The position numbers and the translations under genes are program-made. This document shows, one piece after another, positions 9,285 through 18,891 of a DNA stretch of 64,000 nt. Source of the DNA: Novosphingobium barchaimii LL02 (GTDB lineage Bacteria > Pseudomonadota > Alphaproteobacteria > Sphingomonadales > Sphingomonadaceae); assembly GCF_001046635.1 (NCBI RefSeq), contig NZ_KQ130454.1, forward strand, positions 7,501 through 71,500, in the 5' to 3' direction. Position 1 is the stretch's first letter. Every line of letters begins with the position of its first letter. The notes under the pieces were generated by a model that searched no databases, had not been told where the DNA came from, and saw nothing but the letters and a program-made list of their open reading frames with translations.

Positions 9285-9791
9285 TCAGCTGCCGTTAGGA
9301 CCCGGACCCTGCGGCGCTGCGCCCGAACCACCACCCGCGCCAACCGCGCCGATGTTGCCGAACAGATCTTCCAGCAGGCTGCGGTGACGGCCCAGCGTCG
9401 GCGTGGTGTGGCCGTCGGGGCTGATGCTCGCGACCTGCTCGATGCCGCGCTTGTCGACACCGGCGACGTTGCCGGAGGGATCGAAGCGCACGCGCATCAC
9501 CGTCTGCTCCGCCGTGCGAGCGCGGCGGAAGGGCGGGGTCTTCACGGTCTGCGAGACGTAGTACCAGTCCTTCTGCCCGAACTGGCTTTCAAAGGTCGGA
9601 CGGCCGAGGGTCTTTTCCACCGACATGCGGTTATCGATGCCGGGCTGGACCGAATCGATCAGCGCCTGGTCGATCAGGTAGCCGCGATGGTCGCTAACCG
9701 ACGTGCAGCCGCCCGTCAGCACGACAAGCGCCGCAGCCATGCCTGCCACGGCGAGCTTCGCCCCATTAGCCTTGAGGCTCACCTTGCGCAT
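9285..9791 (-). CDS. bamE: BamE-family outer-membrane assembly lipoprotein
   Basis: 168-residue SmpA/OmlA (BamE) lipoprotein, part of the complex that inserts beta-barrel proteins into the outer membrane. A lipobox LTGGC places the lipidated cysteine at C29 after a hydrophobic signal. The BamE domain follows (QALIDSVQPGIDNRMSVEKTLGRPTFES, in segments), then WYYVSQ. The C-terminus ends in a Gly/Pro-rich low-complexity tail that is longer than in enterobacterial BamE. It is divergent from the cytochrome bc1 chaperone gene. Confidence 0.92.
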   Translation of the reverse strand: MRKVSLKANGAKLAVAGMAAALVVLTGGCTSVSDHRGYLIDQALIDSVQPGIDNRMSVEKTLGRPTFESQFGQKDWYYVSQTVKTPPFRRARTAEQTVMRVRFDPSGNVAGVDKRGIEQVASISPDGHTTPTLGRHRSLLEDLFGNIGAVGAGGGSGAAPQGPGPNGS

Positions 9792-9965
9792 TTCAACACT
9801 CCAAAACGTAAGGCAGAACGGCGCCGGCCATTGCCAGCAGCCACCAGACCCATATATCGCCAGTTGGCCTTAAGGCTCCTGATGCGCCCGCGCAATGGGC
9901 GTTGGGGCCGACCGCTTGAATTGCCGCTGAACGAATATGCCCCGAACGAAAGGCCTACCCCGCCC

Positions 9966-10493
9966 GTGTCCCTGATATCCCGCCTGCTCGGCAAGCGTTC
10001 CGATACCCGCGGCGCGGTGCGCCCGCTGTGGCACCGCGTGGTAGAGATCGCCCGCGAAAAACCCTGGTATGCGGCAGGCGGCATAGCCGACACGGTGCCG
10101 GGCCGCTTCGATGCGGTGACGCTGGTGCTGGCCCTCCTCATGCTGCGCATGGAGCGCGACAAGGCAGCGGACGATGGGCTGATCGAACCTTCCGTGCGGC
10201 TGACCGAGCTGTTCGTCGAGGACATGGACGGCCAGCTGCGCCAGTCGGGCGTGGGCGATCTGGGCGTGGGCAAGCGCATGGGCAAGCTGATGAGCGTGCT
10301 GGGCGGGCGCATCGGCGCACTTCGCGAAGCCTTGCCGTTGGACGATACGGCGCTGATCGCCGTACTGGAGCGCAACGTCACCCTCACCGAGAACGCGGAC
10401 AGGGCGCACCTTGCCGCGCAAGTACGAACCCTCCACGCCCAGCTGGATGCGCTTTCGGACGAAGATATCATGAACGCCAGGATCGAACGATGA
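9966..10493 (+). CDS. Ubiquinol-cytochrome c chaperone (CBP3-like) family protein
   Basis: About 175 residues, matching the ubiquinol-cytochrome c chaperone family (mitochondrial CBP3 homologues), which helps assemble the cytochrome bc1 complex. Typical segments are RPLWHRVVEIAREKPWY, FDAVTLVLALLMLRM and LTELFVEDMDGQLRQSGVGD followed by GKRMGKLMSVLGGR. I chose the GTG at 9966 because family similarity begins there; an ATG at 9879 would add 29 residues. Its stop overlaps the next start (ATGA), coupling it to the YceD gene, an order common in sphingomonads. Confidence 0.88.
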   Translation: MSLISRLLGKRSDTRGAVRPLWHRVVEIAREKPWYAAGGIADTVPGRFDAVTLVLALLMLRMERDKAADDGLIEPSVRLTELFVEDMDGQLRQSGVGDLGVGKRMGKLMSVLGGRIGALREALPLDDTALIAVLERNVTLTENADRAHLAAQVRTLHAQLDALSDEDIMNARIER

Positions 10494-11032
10494 GCGACGC
10501 ACCCATTCCCGCCGCCGGGCCGCGGCCCGAATTCTCCCTCTCGCTCGACGTGCGCCAGGCCGAAGGCAAGGCCCCGCACCTCGAAGCGGGCGAGGCCGAG
10601 CGCGCGGCGATCGCCAAGCGCTTTTCACTGGTGCGGATCGACCGGCTGGTAGCCGACCTCGAACTTCACCGGCAGGACCGCGTGGTCGAGGCGCGCGGGC
10701 GCTTGCAGGCGGACTTCGTGCAGTCCTGCGCCGTCTCGGCCGAGGATATGGACGTCTCGGTCGACGAGCCGCTGTACTTTCGCTTCGTGCCGGAAACCAC
10801 CATCTACGCGCCCGACGAGGAAGTGGAACTGAGCGCCGAGGACTACGACGAGATCGAATATTCCGGCACTCACTTCGATATCGGCGAGGCGGTGACGCAG
10901 AGCCTGGGGCTGGCGATCGACCCGTTCCTCACCGGCCCCGATGCCGATACCGCGCGCAATACCGTCATGGGCAAGGCGGAAGACCAGGGGCCGTTCGCCG
11001 CCCTCAAAGCCCTGAAGCTCGACAAGGACTGA
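10490..11032 (+). CDS. YceD/DUF177 family protein
   Basis: 180-residue soluble acidic protein of the YceD (DUF177) family, which in many bacteria is linked to 23S rRNA accumulation and precedes rpmF. The family core is the segment with LQADFVQSCAVSAEDM (the usual CxR.CL segment is relaxed here) and the acidic region EEVELSAEDYDEIEY. The start overlaps the preceding chaperone stop by four bases. No rpmF follows; an 8-bp hairpin lies just after the stop. Confidence 0.85.
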   Translation: MSDAPIPAAGPRPEFSLSLDVRQAEGKAPHLEAGEAERAAIAKRFSLVRIDRLVADLELHRQDRVVEARGRLQADFVQSCAVSAEDMDVSVDEPLYFRFVPETTIYAPDEEVELSAEDYDEIEYSGTHFDIGEAVTQSLGLAIDPFLTGPDADTARNTVMGKAEDQGPFAALKALKLDKD

Positions 11033-11039
11033 CGGCTCC

Positions 11040-11059
11040 GGCGGTTTTCGCAAACCGCC
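11040..11059. terminator. Hairpin after the YceD gene
   Basis: Perfect inverted repeat with arms GGCGGTTT and AAACCGCC around a four-base loop, 7 bases after the YceD stop. There is no T-run on either strand, so terminator activity is inferred from position only. Confidence 0.45.
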
Positions 11060-11124
11060 ACAAGACCTTCATGCCGCCGCAATAGCACTTTCACACGAGC
11101 CCCCTAGACGCAGGCGTAGCGACC

Positions 11125-12159
11125 ATGCTGCGAAGTCCGGGGGGATCGACTCGCGTGAAGCACCTGACGAAGATGTCCATTACGGGGGCCGCGGCCCTCA
11201 TCGTCCTGAACATGTCGCGCCCGTCTCCGGCGGCAGCGCCCGAATGGCCTGTTGTCGCTGTGCGGGACGACGGGGTGCTTTCGGTGATGACCTTCAACGT
11301 CAAGGGCCTGCCCTTCCCGCTGGCGCACGGCCGCGCTGAGGCGCTTTCGCAGATCGCCGAGCGGCTGCGCAAGCTGCGCCGCTCGGGCCGGCAACCCGAC
11401 GTGATCGTGCTGCAGGAAGCTTTCATCCCCGAAGCGAAGGAAATCGCCCGGCGTGCAGGCTATGCCCATGTCGCCATCGGCTCGGGCACTGACGATCCCG
11501 TGGCCGGAAACCGCGACAAGGCCGACGATTTCGCCCACGAAGCGTCCTGGCTGCGCGGCGAGGCGGTGGGCCGATGGATCGACAGCGGGCTGGTGATCCT
11601 GTCCGATCATCCCATCGTCAAAACGCGGCGCATGGCCTTTCCCGAGGGAATGTGCGCGGGCTTCGATTGTCTTGCGTCCAAGGGTGTGCTGCTGGCGTGG
11701 ATCGCGGTGCCGGGGCGCGTCCGCCCCGTCGCCATCGCCGATACGCATCTTAATTCGCGCAAGGCTTCCGGCGCTGCGATCAAGCGGGCCAACACCGCTT
11801 TCGCGCGTCAGGCCAACGCCGCACGCGCCTTCATCCGCGCCAACGTCGACGCCGGGACAGATCTGATTTTTGGCGGTGATTTCAACATCGGCAAGGATGA
11901 AGCGCGGATCGCGGCAGTGCGCGGTCTCGTCGCCGGAGGGCGCGAGGCGACGGAAAGCGTCGACTGCGCCGCCTGCTCGCCCGACCTTCAGGCAGACCTG
12001 GCGGCGATCCGCGATCGCGGCAAGGACAAGCTATATTACCGCTCGGGCGCCGGGGGCGCGATGCGGCTGCGTGACCTGGAAGTGCCCTTCGGCTCGCGAA
12101 ACGGTGCCGATACGCTGTCAGACCACATGGGCTACGTCGCCCGCTACACGTTCTCGTAG
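11125..12159 (+). CDS. Exported endonuclease/exonuclease/phosphatase-family hydrolase
   Basis: 344-residue protein of the EEP superfamily (DNase I/sphingomyelinase fold). The metal-site strands are visible in order: VMTFNVKG, PDVIVLQEAF (metal-binding Glu), ADTHLN (catalytic His region), IFGGDFNI (GDFN) and LSDHMGY (terminal SDH). The N-terminus contains a hydrophobic stretch (TGAAALIVLNMSRPSPAAA), suggesting export. It resembles sphingomyelinase-like phosphodiesterases more than nucleases, but the substrate is not decidable. The start could also be the GTG at 11155, giving a more compact signal peptide. Confidence 0.82.
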   Translation: MLRSPGGSTRVKHLTKMSITGAAALIVLNMSRPSPAAAPEWPVVAVRDDGVLSVMTFNVKGLPFPLAHGRAEALSQIAERLRKLRRSGRQPDVIVLQEAFIPEAKEIARRAGYAHVAIGSGTDDPVAGNRDKADDFAHEASWLRGEAVGRWIDSGLVILSDHPIVKTRRMAFPEGMCAGFDCLASKGVLLAWIAVPGRVRPVAIADTHLNSRKASGAAIKRANTAFARQANAARAFIRANVDAGTDLIFGGDFNIGKDEARIAAVRGLVAGGREATESVDCAACSPDLQADLAAIRDRGKDKLYYRSGAGGAMRLRDLEVPFGSRNGADTLSDHMGYVARYTFS

Positions 12160-12167
12160 CGGGCGAC
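12136..12167. terminator. 12-bp hairpin spanning the stop codon of the EEP gene
   Basis: Perfect inverted repeat, GTCGCCCGCTAC and GTAGCGGGCGAC, around an eight-base loop. The second arm contains the TAG stop of the upstream gene. It sits between convergent genes (EEP hydrolase and ssb) and may act as a bidirectional terminator; no T-run is present. Confidence 0.5.
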
Positions 12168-12181
12168 CTGCAAGGGCTGGA

Positions 12182-12757
12182 TCAGAACGGAATATCGTCG
12201 TCGAGATCGTCGCCGAAGCCGCCGCCCGAGGACGAACCGCCGGTCTTGCCCCACTCGCTTCCGCCGGAGGAACCGCCGCCCGACGAGCCGCCGCTACGGC
12301 CCCAGTCGTCGCCGCCTGACGAACGTCCGCCGCCCGAAGAACCACCCTCGTTCCAGCCGCCGCCGCCGCCGCCGCGCTGGCCGCCACCGCCGCCGCCGCC
12401 GCCCTGGGCGCCGTCGAGCATGGTCAGCACGCCGCCGATGCCGCCTACCGAGACTTCGGTGGTGTAGCGGTCGTTACCGTTCTGGTCCTGCCACTTGCGG
12501 GTACGCAGTTGGCCTTCGATGTAGACCTTGGAGCCCTTCTTGAGGAAGCGCTCGGCCACGCCGACGAGACCGTCGGACTGGAGCACGACCGAGTGCCACT
12601 CGGTACGCTCCTTGCGCTCTCCGGTGGCCTTGTCCTTCCAGGTTTCCGATGTGGCGATGCGCAGGTTGGCGATACGCCCGCCGTTCTGGAACGACTTCAC
12701 CTCGGGGTCGGCCCCCAGGTTGCCCACGATGATGACCTTGTTGACGCTGCCTGCCAT
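12182..12757 (-). CDS. ssb: Single-stranded DNA-binding protein
   Basis: 191-residue SSB. The OB-fold occupies about residues 1-115 ([19 protein letters not shown], then [12 protein letters not shown] and RTEWHSVV). It is followed by a Gly/Ser/Trp-rich disordered linker and the acidic partner-binding tail ending in DDDIPF, the canonical SSB tip. It binds ssDNA as a tetramer and recruits repair and replication proteins. I chose the ATG at 12757; the frame stays open upstream but the OB-fold starts here. Confidence 0.96.
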   Translation of the reverse strand: MAGSVNKVIIVGNLGADPEVKSFQNGGRIANLRIATSETWKDKATGERKERTEWHSVVLQSDGLVGVAERFLKKGSKVYIEGQLRTRKWQDQNGNDRYTTEVSVGGIGGVLTMLDGAQGGGGGGGGQRGGGGGGWNEGGSSGGGRSSGGDDWGRSGGSSGGGSSGGSEWGKTGGSSSGGGFGDDLDDDIPF

Positions 12758-12837
12758 GGGGAATCGCTTTCGTAACTGAATTTGGCGAACGGGGTAGCGA
12801 AACGCGGCGGCGGGAGCGAGTCGGCCCGGCCGGTTGT

Positions 12838-14682
12838 CTACAGCCCTGCCGCCACCGCGATCCAATAGGTCACGCCTGCCGATATATAGGCCAGCACGAA
12901 GAGGTAGACGAGCATGAACGTCGGCCACTTCCAGCCATTGGTCTCGCGCCGGGTCACCGCGATCGTCGACATGCACTGCGGGGCGAAGACGAACCACGCC
13001 AGGAACGCCAGCGCCATCGGCAGGGTCCAGCGGGCCTTGAGCTGGTCTCCCAGCTCCGCCGCCTGCTCGTCCTCGTTGTCACCGGCGTCGACCGCATAAG
13101 TCGTCGCCAGCGAGGAAACCGCGACTTCGCGCGCGGCCATCGCCGGGATCAGCGCCAGGGCCATGTCGCGATTGAAGCCGATCGGCTCCACCACCACGGC
13201 CAGGCCGCTGGCGATCTTGCCCGCGATGGAGGCATCGACCTGGCTTTCGCCCGGCCCGGCCTTCGGGAAGTTGAGCATCAGCCACAGCACCACGGTGACC
13301 ATGAAGATGATCGTGCCGGCGCGGCGCAGAAAAATCCAGGCACGCTGCCACAGGCCGATCGCCATGTCCTTGAGACGGGGCATCTGGTACTTGGGCATTT
13401 CCATGATGAAGCCGGAGGCCGCACCCTTGGTCATCGAACTGCGCATCAGCAGCGCCACCGCCATCGCCCCCAGCACACCCGCAAGGTACAGCACCAGAAG
13501 CACCAGGCCCTGCAAGCCCACCCCGGCGCCGACGTTGGTATTGGGAATGAACGCGGCGATGATCACCGCGTAGACCGGCAGGCGCGCGGAGCAGGTCATC
13601 ATCGGCGCAATCAGGATCGTCGTCAGCCGGTCCTTGGGATCGGTGATCGAACGAGTTGCCATGATGCCGGGAATGGCGCAGGCGAAGCTGGACAGCAGCG
13701 GAATGAAACTGCGCCCCGAAAGCCCCACGCCCGCCATCATCCGGTCCATCAGGAAGGCTGCGCGGGCCATGTAGCCAGAGGCTTCCATCGCCAGGATGAA
13801 GGCGAAGAGGATGACGATCTGCGGTAGGAACACGATCACCGAACCGACGCCGGAGATCACGCCGTCGGTCAGGAGGTCGCGCAGCAGGCTTTCCGGCAAA
13901 GTTGCCTTCACGGTGTCGTGCAGCCAGCCGACACTGGCCTCCAGCGCATCGGCGAAAGGCGTCGCCCAGGCGAACACCGCCTGGAACACCACGAACAGGA
14001 TGCCCAGCAGGATCAGCGGGCCCAGCCACGGGTTGAGCAGCAGGCGATCAAGGCTGGCATGCAGACGGTACTGCCGCGATTCGGACAGGATCGCCGCGCC
14101 CGCCATGGCGTGGGCGGCGACGCGGCGCTCTGTCGGGCCGATGTCGGTCAGGCCTGGGCCGGCGTGACGCTGCCCGGCATTGGCGATCGCCTCCCCCAGT
14201 TCAGCCAGACCGCGCCGGCGCACCGCCACGGTCGAGATCACGGGCACGCCCAGTTCCTCGGCCAGCACAGCGGCGTCGAGTACAAGCCCGTCCCGTTCGG
14301 CCAGGTCGACCATGTTGAGCGCGATGACGCTGGGTTTGCCCAGCGCCAGCACTTCCTGCGCAAAGACCAGGTGCTGTTCGAGATTCGAAGCGTCGAGCAC
14401 AATCACCAGCACGTCAGGCACCGCCTCGCCCTCGAAAGCGCCGCGAATGACCTTGGAGGTCACTTCCTCGTCCGGGCTGGTGGGGTCGAGGCCGTAGGCG
14501 CCGGGAAGGTCGGTCATCTCCACCGGTTCGCCGGTGGGCAGCACGAAGCGGCCCGACTTGCGCTCTACGGTGACACCCGGATAATTGGCGATCTTCTGGC
14601 GGGCCCCGGTCAGGGCATTGAACAACGCGCTTTTGCCGGCATTGGGGTTGCCGACCAGTGCGACTTTGCGTTGACGACTCAT
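12838..14682 (-). CDS. feoB: Ferrous iron transporter FeoB
   Basis: 614-residue FeoB. The N-terminal G domain has G1 GNPNAGKS at residues 11-18, the switch YPGVTVE, G3 DLPGAY and G4 NMVD. A helical spacer follows, then the membrane domain with paired gate motifs, including [17 protein letters not shown] and [14 protein letters not shown]. It imports Fe2+ across the inner membrane. Its ATG overlaps the feoA stop by four bases. No feoC-like gene follows; the next gene downstream is ssb. Confidence 0.96.
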   Translation of the reverse strand: MSRQRKVALVGNPNAGKSALFNALTGARQKIANYPGVTVERKSGRFVLPTGEPVEMTDLPGAYGLDPTSPDEEVTSKVIRGAFEGEAVPDVLVIVLDASNLEQHLVFAQEVLALGKPSVIALNMVDLAERDGLVLDAAVLAEELGVPVISTVAVRRRGLAELGEAIANAGQRHAGPGLTDIGPTERRVAAHAMAGAAILSESRQYRLHASLDRLLLNPWLGPLILLGILFVVFQAVFAWATPFADALEASVGWLHDTVKATLPESLLRDLLTDGVISGVGSVIVFLPQIVILFAFILAMEASGYMARAAFLMDRMMAGVGLSGRSFIPLLSSFACAIPGIMATRSITDPKDRLTTILIAPMMTCSARLPVYAVIIAAFIPNTNVGAGVGLQGLVLLVLYLAGVLGAMAVALLMRSSMTKGAASGFIMEMPKYQMPRLKDMAIGLWQRAWIFLRRAGTIIFMVTVVLWLMLNFPKAGPGESQVDASIAGKIASGLAVVVEPIGFNRDMALALIPAMAAREVAVSSLATTYAVDAGDNEDEQAAELGDQLKARWTLPMALAFLAWFVFAPQCMSTIAVTRRETNGWKWPTFMLVYLFVLAYISAGVTYWIAVAAGL

Positions 14683-14933
14683 TTACCAGTGCTTTCCAGG
14701 ACTTCGACTTCCATGGCGGCGGCATGGGCGCGGCGCACGGCCACGGTCATGCGGCCCACGGTGATGGCGATGGGATCGCGGCCGCCCAGGATGCCCCGGT
14801 GCGCGATGGAAATACGGGCCCCCTCCTCAAGCCCGAGCGCGCGCAGACGCCGGGCTTCTTCCTGAACGAGAGCGGACCAGTCGACCGCGACAATGCGCGC
14901 GCCCTGGCCGATGGGAAGCAGGTCTAAGGTCAT
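14679..14933 (-). CDS. feoA: FeoA-family protein
   Basis: 84-residue SH3-like FeoA domain protein, partner of FeoB. Recognisable segments are RRLRALGLEEGARISI and GRMTVAVRRAHAAAMEV. I chose the ATG at 14933, where similarity begins; the frame is open further upstream without family similarity. It overlaps feoB by four bases, so feoAB is one translational unit. A weak iron-box-like palindrome lies 31-45 bases upstream of the start. Confidence 0.92.
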   Translation of the reverse strand: MTLDLLPIGQGARIVAVDWSALVQEEARRLRALGLEEGARISIAHRGILGGRDPIAITVGRMTVAVRRAHAAAMEVEVLESTGK

Positions 14934-14963
14934 GGCGACGCGCTGCCAGATAACGCCATCATT

Positions 14964-14978
14964 TGCAACTGGATCGCA
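14964..14978. promoter_or_regulatory. Weak iron-box-like palindrome upstream of feoA
   Basis: TGCAACTGGATCGCA has outer arms TGC...GCA like the better sites near tonB (31598) and 42003, but the inner bases pair poorly. Suggested only by position upstream of feoAB. Confidence 0.25.
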
Positions 14979-15096
14979 ATAGCTGAAACGTGAGTTTGGC
15001 GCATCGCAAGTTGCGGGCAACATGGCTTGCGGGGGCGCGTTCGCCGCCGGGTTCACACTTCGCCCGGCACGGCGAAGGCCAAACGTGCGGCCCGCA

Positions 15097-15753
15097 TCAC
15101 CGCGCGGGGTAGCGCATCCGGCCAAGCAGGCGGGTCATGCTGAAACGCTCGTCCGGCTTACGCAGAAGCTGTGACTTGGCTTTTTCGAAGCGCATGATGC
15201 CCTGGATGCGGCGATCGAGGAAGGCGGCGGTCTCTGCCTTGTCTTCACTCTTGTCGCGGGCGAAGACGTGAAGCGTGGCGGCGTAGATGCTACCCAGTAT
15301 CGCACGCTTGGTATAATGATTGTAATCGGTGGCCTTGTCGCCGGCCAGCCGCCACATCGAATCCGCACTGCGCCACCCCAGCCGAGTCGAGGCGGCAAGG
15401 TTCTGCGGCATCGCCATGATGGTGAGCGCGCGAATCAGCGCTTCCTCGCGTCCGGCAACGGCTTCGAGCCGAGTCCATACCAGCCGGCGGATGCGCTCGC
15501 GGATCGGCTGGTTGGACAGAGCGGCAGGCGTCACCGCGCCGACCATGGTCCAGTCCACATGATCGATCCATGCCGTGATCATCGCCATGGCACCATCCCT
15601 GAAGGCGAAAGCGGCCAGTTCGGGATCGGTCCCGGTCGCGGCGGCGGCCTGGGCCACCGCCTGCGCGGTCCAGCCATCAAATACAGCGGCATCGGCAATG
15701 GCGGGCGCCAGCCGGCGGCGCAGTTCGTCGAGGGTTGCGGCGTCTTGCGTCAT
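15097..15753 (-). CDS. COQ9 family ubiquinone-biosynthesis protein
   Basis: 218-residue helical protein with a TetR-like fold of the COQ9 family, which in mitochondria binds lipid and supports COQ7-dependent ubiquinone hydroxylation. Typical segments are FDGWTAQAVAQAAAATG near the N-terminus, RERIRRLVWTRLEAV, and WRSADSMWRLAGDKATDYNHYTKR with the conserved Asp-Tyr-Asn-His-Tyr region. The ATG at 15753 starts exactly at the family N-terminus. It follows the ankyrin gene on the same strand with a 10-base gap. Confidence 0.88.
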   Translation of the reverse strand: MTQDAATLDELRRRLAPAIADAAVFDGWTAQAVAQAAAATGTDPELAAFAFRDGAMAMITAWIDHVDWTMVGAVTPAALSNQPIRERIRRLVWTRLEAVAGREEALIRALTIMAMPQNLAASTRLGWRSADSMWRLAGDKATDYNHYTKRAILGSIYAATLHVFARDKSEDKAETAAFLDRRIQGIMRFEKAKSQLLRKPDERFSMTRLLGRMRYPAR

Positions 15754-15763
15754 TGTCACGGCC

Positions 15764-16405
15764 TCAGAACGTCGGGCCATAGACGGGCTTGGCCGACTTG
15801 ACGTTCTTCTTCGCATACGTGTCGATCGTAGTGAGCAGGTTCTGCCCGCCCCCTTCGAGCTTGGCATAATCGCGCGCGCTGCGGCCGGAATTGTCGGAGC
15901 GATCGGGATTGGCACCGGCATCGAGCAACGCCTTCATCATGTTCGCATCCTTGCGGTGGACAGCGAAGATCAGCGGCGTCTCGCCCGCGTCGTTCGAGGG
16001 ATCGGGCGATGCCTTCTGTTCGAGCAGCACCGTCGCCCCTTCGCGCCAGCCCAGGTTCACCGCGAGTTCCAGCGCGGTGCGGCCGCGATCATCGGCGCCG
16101 TTCACGTTGGCGCCCTTGGCGATGAGATAGTTGAGCCAGGTCAGGTCGCGGCGGGCGGTGACGATGTGCAGCGCGGTCTCGCCGGAGGTGATGTCCTTGG
16201 CATTGACGATCTGGGAGGACTTCATCAGCGCCTCCTCAACCTTGTCACCTTCCTTCTTCTTCACCGCTTCGAGGAATTTGTAGCCTTCCGAGAAATCGGC
16301 CCGCGCGGGGCTGGCGATCAGCAGGCTGGCCGCGAAAACCGGAATGGCAATCTTCAGGATCTCGCGTGAGAGGCCTAACACACCGCGGATCGAAATCTTC
16401 AACAC
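15764..16405 (-). CDS. Exported ankyrin-repeat protein
   Basis: 213-residue protein. An N-terminal signal (IAIPVFAASLLIASPARA) ends around residue 36. About four ankyrin repeats follow, with typical GETALHIVTARRDLTWLNYL, RGRTALELAV, GETPLIFAVHR and SGRSARDYA turns. The last 25 residues are basic. Probably a periplasmic protein-binding module; partner unknown. Divergent from the SCO gene and probably co-transcribed with the COQ9 gene downstream. Confidence 0.82.
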   Translation of the reverse strand: MLKISIRGVLGLSREILKIAIPVFAASLLIASPARADFSEGYKFLEAVKKKEGDKVEEALMKSSQIVNAKDITSGETALHIVTARRDLTWLNYLIAKGANVNGADDRGRTALELAVNLGWREGATVLLEQKASPDPSNDAGETPLIFAVHRKDANMMKALLDAGANPDRSDNSGRSARDYAKLEGGGQNLLTTIDTYAKKNVKSAKPVYGPTF

Positions 16406-16482
16406 CTTGAATTTCCTCCAAGCACAGGATTTTCAGACACGGCCCCGCCACCCGCGCCTTGCATGGCGGCGTTTAGCAGGTC

Positions 16483-17100
16483 ATGAACCGGCGCGCCATG
16501 ACCTACCTTTTGCGCCGCTTCGCTTTCCTTGCACTTGGGCTTGCCCTTGCCGTGCCGCTTGCCGCCTGCCAGCAGCAATCTTCGGCAGAGGCGCCGCCGC
16601 TGGAGGGCGCCGCCATCGGCGGGCCTTTCACGCTGATCGACAAGGACGGCAAGACGGTGACCTGGGACCAGTTCAAGGGCCGCTGGCGGATCGTCTACTT
16701 CGGCTATACCTTCTGCCCCGACGCCTGCCCGCTCGACGTGCAGGCAATGATGCGCGGCTTCTCGCTGTTCGAAAAAGCCCACGCCGCGCAGGCCGCCAAG
16801 GTCCAGCCGATCTTCATCACCATCGACCCCGCGCGCGATACGCCGAAGGTGGTCGGTGAATGGACCGCCGCCTTCGGTCCGCGCCTGCTGGGCCTGACCG
16901 GCAGCCCGGACCAGATCGACAAGGCGGCCAAGGCCTTCGCCTCCTATTACAAGAAGGGCGAGGAAACGCCCGGCGGCTACCTGATGGACCACAGCCGCAT
17001 CGCCTTCCTGATGGACCCGGACGGCAAGCCCATCGCCATGCTGCCGATCGATAAAGGCCCCGAGGAAGTCTCGGCCGAACTCGCCAAGTGGGTTAAGTGA
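16483..17100 (+). CDS. SCO family copper chaperone (SenC/PrrC-like lipoprotein)
   Basis: 205-residue thioredoxin-fold SCO1/SenC protein that delivers copper to the CuA site of cytochrome oxidase or acts as a thiol reductant. The lipobox (VPLAAC) puts the lipid on C29. The copper-binding CxxxC is C78 and C82 in FCPDACP, and the third ligand is H170 in MDHSRIAF. The start could also be the ATG five codons later. It overlaps the downstream YcgN gene (GTGA), so the two are coupled. Confidence 0.92.
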   Translation: MNRRAMTYLLRRFAFLALGLALAVPLAACQQQSSAEAPPLEGAAIGGPFTLIDKDGKTVTWDQFKGRWRIVYFGYTFCPDACPLDVQAMMRGFSLFEKAHAAQAAKVQPIFITIDPARDTPKVVGEWTAAFGPRLLGLTGSPDQIDKAAKAFASYYKKGEETPGGYLMDHSRIAFLMDPDGKPIAMLPIDKGPEEVSAELAKWVK

Positions 17101-17636
17101 GCGCGCCTAAAACCTCCGGCAAGCCCTTCTGGGAGCGCCCTCTCGACCAGCTCAGCCGCGACGAGTGGGAAGCGCTGTGCGACGGCTGCGGCCAGTGCTG
17201 CCTGCACAAGGTCGAGGACGAGGACACCGGCGAGATCTACCACACCAACGTCGCCTGCAAGCTGCTTAACCTCAAGACCGCGCAGTGCAGTGACTATGCC
17301 AATCGCCGCAAGTTCGTGCCCGACTGCATGAAGCTGACGCCGGAGACGGCAGGCTCGCTCGCCTGGCTCCCGCCCAGCTGTGCTTACCGCCTGCGCGCCG
17401 ATGGCGATCCGCTGCCGGAATGGCACTACCTTGTGAGCGGGGACCGCGATGCGGTGCACCGGGCGGGCATGTCGGTGGCCGGCAAGGTCATCTCCGAAAC
17501 CGTGGCCGGTCCGCTGGAGAACCATATCGTCTGGCCCTACGGCGATGACGGCGACTTCGACGACGAAGAAGACGGCGACGACGGGAGCGAGGGCGACGCC
17601 CCCTGGGCGGTCCTGCATCCGGGGCGGAAGGACTAG
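17097..17636 (+). CDS. YcgN/UPF0260 cysteine-cluster protein
   Basis: 179-residue protein of the UPF0260 (YcgN) family, with a zinc/iron-chelating-type cysteine cluster: CDGCGQCC near residue 28, then VACKLLN, CSDYANR, DCMKL and SCAYRL, in the family order. The GTG start overlaps the SCO stop by four bases. The C-terminus carries an extra acidic tail ([18 protein letters not shown]) not needed for the family fold. Biochemical role unknown. Confidence 0.88.
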   Translation: MSAPKTSGKPFWERPLDQLSRDEWEALCDGCGQCCLHKVEDEDTGEIYHTNVACKLLNLKTAQCSDYANRRKFVPDCMKLTPETAGSLAWLPPSCAYRLRADGDPLPEWHYLVSGDRDAVHRAGMSVAGKVISETVAGPLENHIVWPYGDDGDFDDEEDGDDGSEGDAPWAVLHPGRKD

Positions 17637-17641
17637 CCGCG

Positions 17642-18367
17642 ATGCTCGACTGGCTGCGGCGCGACCCCAAGGACGAGGCCATCGTCGAAGTCGCGGGGCG
17701 GTATCTGCCGGTGGTGATCCGCCGGCTGGAACGCGCGCGCCGCATGACCATGCGCCTCGCCCCCGACGGCAGCGAAGTACGCATCTCGATCCCGCGCTGG
17801 ACCCGCACCGCAGAGGCCCTCACGTTCGCGCAGAGCCGCCGCGACTGGCTGGTCCGACAGCTCGAAGCCCTGCCCGGCGCAAATCCGGTCGCCAACGGTG
17901 CTACTCTCCCGTTCCGGGGAGAAACGCTGGCGATCGTCCACGATCCGCTGGCTCCGCGCCGCCCGCTCGTCGCCGGAGGTGAATTGCGCGCGGGGGGGCC
18001 GTGCGATTCGCTTAGCCAGCGCCTCGCCCGCTGGCTTCAGGCCGAGGCGCGTGAACTGCTCGCCGCCGACCTCGCCGAATATTGCGAGCGCGCCGCCCAG
18101 CCCTGCCCGGCGCTGGGCCTGTCCAGCGCGCAGCGCCGCTGGGGATCGTGCGCGCACGACGGTTCGATCCGCATCAATTGGCGGCTCATCATGGCACCGG
18201 ACATGGTGCGCCGATCGGTGGTTGCGCACGAGGTCGCCCACCTCGTCCACTTCGATCATTCGCCCGCGTTCCACCACTGCCTCAAGACGATCTTCGAAGG
18301 ATCGGTTCACGAGGCCAATCGCTGGCTGAAGGCAAACGGCCGCACCCTCTATGTGCCGTTCGGGTAG
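17642..18367 (+). CDS. YgjP-like (M48/DUF45) zinc metallopeptidase
   Basis: 241-residue protein of the YgjP/DUF45 (SprT-like) metallopeptidase family. The zinc site is HEVAH at 196-200 with H206 in FDHSPAFH. The family hallmark RRWGSCAHDGSIRINWRL precedes it. Soluble, no signal peptide. It starts 5 bases after the YcgN stop, so it is likely the third gene of the SCO-YcgN-YgjP operon. Substrate unknown. Confidence 0.9.
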   Translation: MLDWLRRDPKDEAIVEVAGRYLPVVIRRLERARRMTMRLAPDGSEVRISIPRWTRTAEALTFAQSRRDWLVRQLEALPGANPVANGATLPFRGETLAIVHDPLAPRRPLVAGGELRAGGPCDSLSQRLARWLQAEARELLAADLAEYCERAAQPCPALGLSSAQRRWGSCAHDGSIRINWRLIMAPDMVRRSVVAHEVAHLVHFDHSPAFHHCLKTIFEGSVHEANRWLKANGRTLYVPFG

Positions 18368-18399
18368 ATTTAGGTGCGGTTAGGCACTAGATAGCGCGC

Positions 18400-18891
18400 A
18401 TGTCCCCGTTCAAGCGCTCCGGAATCTGGAAAGACGTCTCCCCCACCGGCATGGTCGGGGATTTCGTGGAAGTGTGGAAGCAGGCCGGCGCCCACCGCTG
18501 GCGCATCGCCGCCGTTTCCGCCGCCTGCACGTTCGGCGTGTTCTACCTGATGACCACGCAGGAAGGCAAAGCCCCGCACCTGCCGCCCAAGGTCACTTAC
18601 ATCTCCGTGTTCAAGGCGCACCGTACCGATGCGCAGATCATGGAATCGAACCTCGCGAACCAGAAGAACAAGGAAGCCTGGGCCCGCGAGATGGCACGCC
18701 GCGACAAGGACGTGCGCGAGATGTACAAGACCATCGGGCGCATGTCCGGCATCGACGTCGACAAGATCGCCCGCGAAGCCGACGCCGAGGACGCAGCCAG
18801 GGACAAGGCAGAGCGCGAACGCATAGAGGCTACTCTCAAGCGTTCGGGCATCGCCAATCCGAAACTTTCGCCGGAACCTGCCGGCCAGTGA
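18400..18891 (+). CDS. Conserved single-pass membrane protein, function unknown
   Basis: 163-residue protein that I do not recognise by name. One membrane helix lies at about residues 36-50 ([16 protein letters not shown]). After it comes a long charged alpha-helical, probably coiled-coil domain (residues 75-150, rich in Lys, Glu, Arg and Ala) that should face the periplasm. Its stop overlaps the ribD start (GTGA), so it is the leading gene of a ribD-ribE operon; whether it relates to riboflavin synthesis is unclear. Confidence 0.72.
   Translation: MSPFKRSGIWKDVSPTGMVGDFVEVWKQAGAHRWRIAAVSAACTFGVFYLMTTQEGKAPHLPPKVTYISVFKAHRTDAQIMESNLANQKNKEAWAREMARRDKDVREMYKTIGRMSGIDVDKIAREADAEDAARDKAERERIEATLKRSGIANPKLSPEPAGQ

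Noticed and set aside
18740-18890. FMN riboswitch before ribD
   Set aside because: ribD starts inside the stop of the preceding gene, leaving no leader; no FMN-element landmarks seen.
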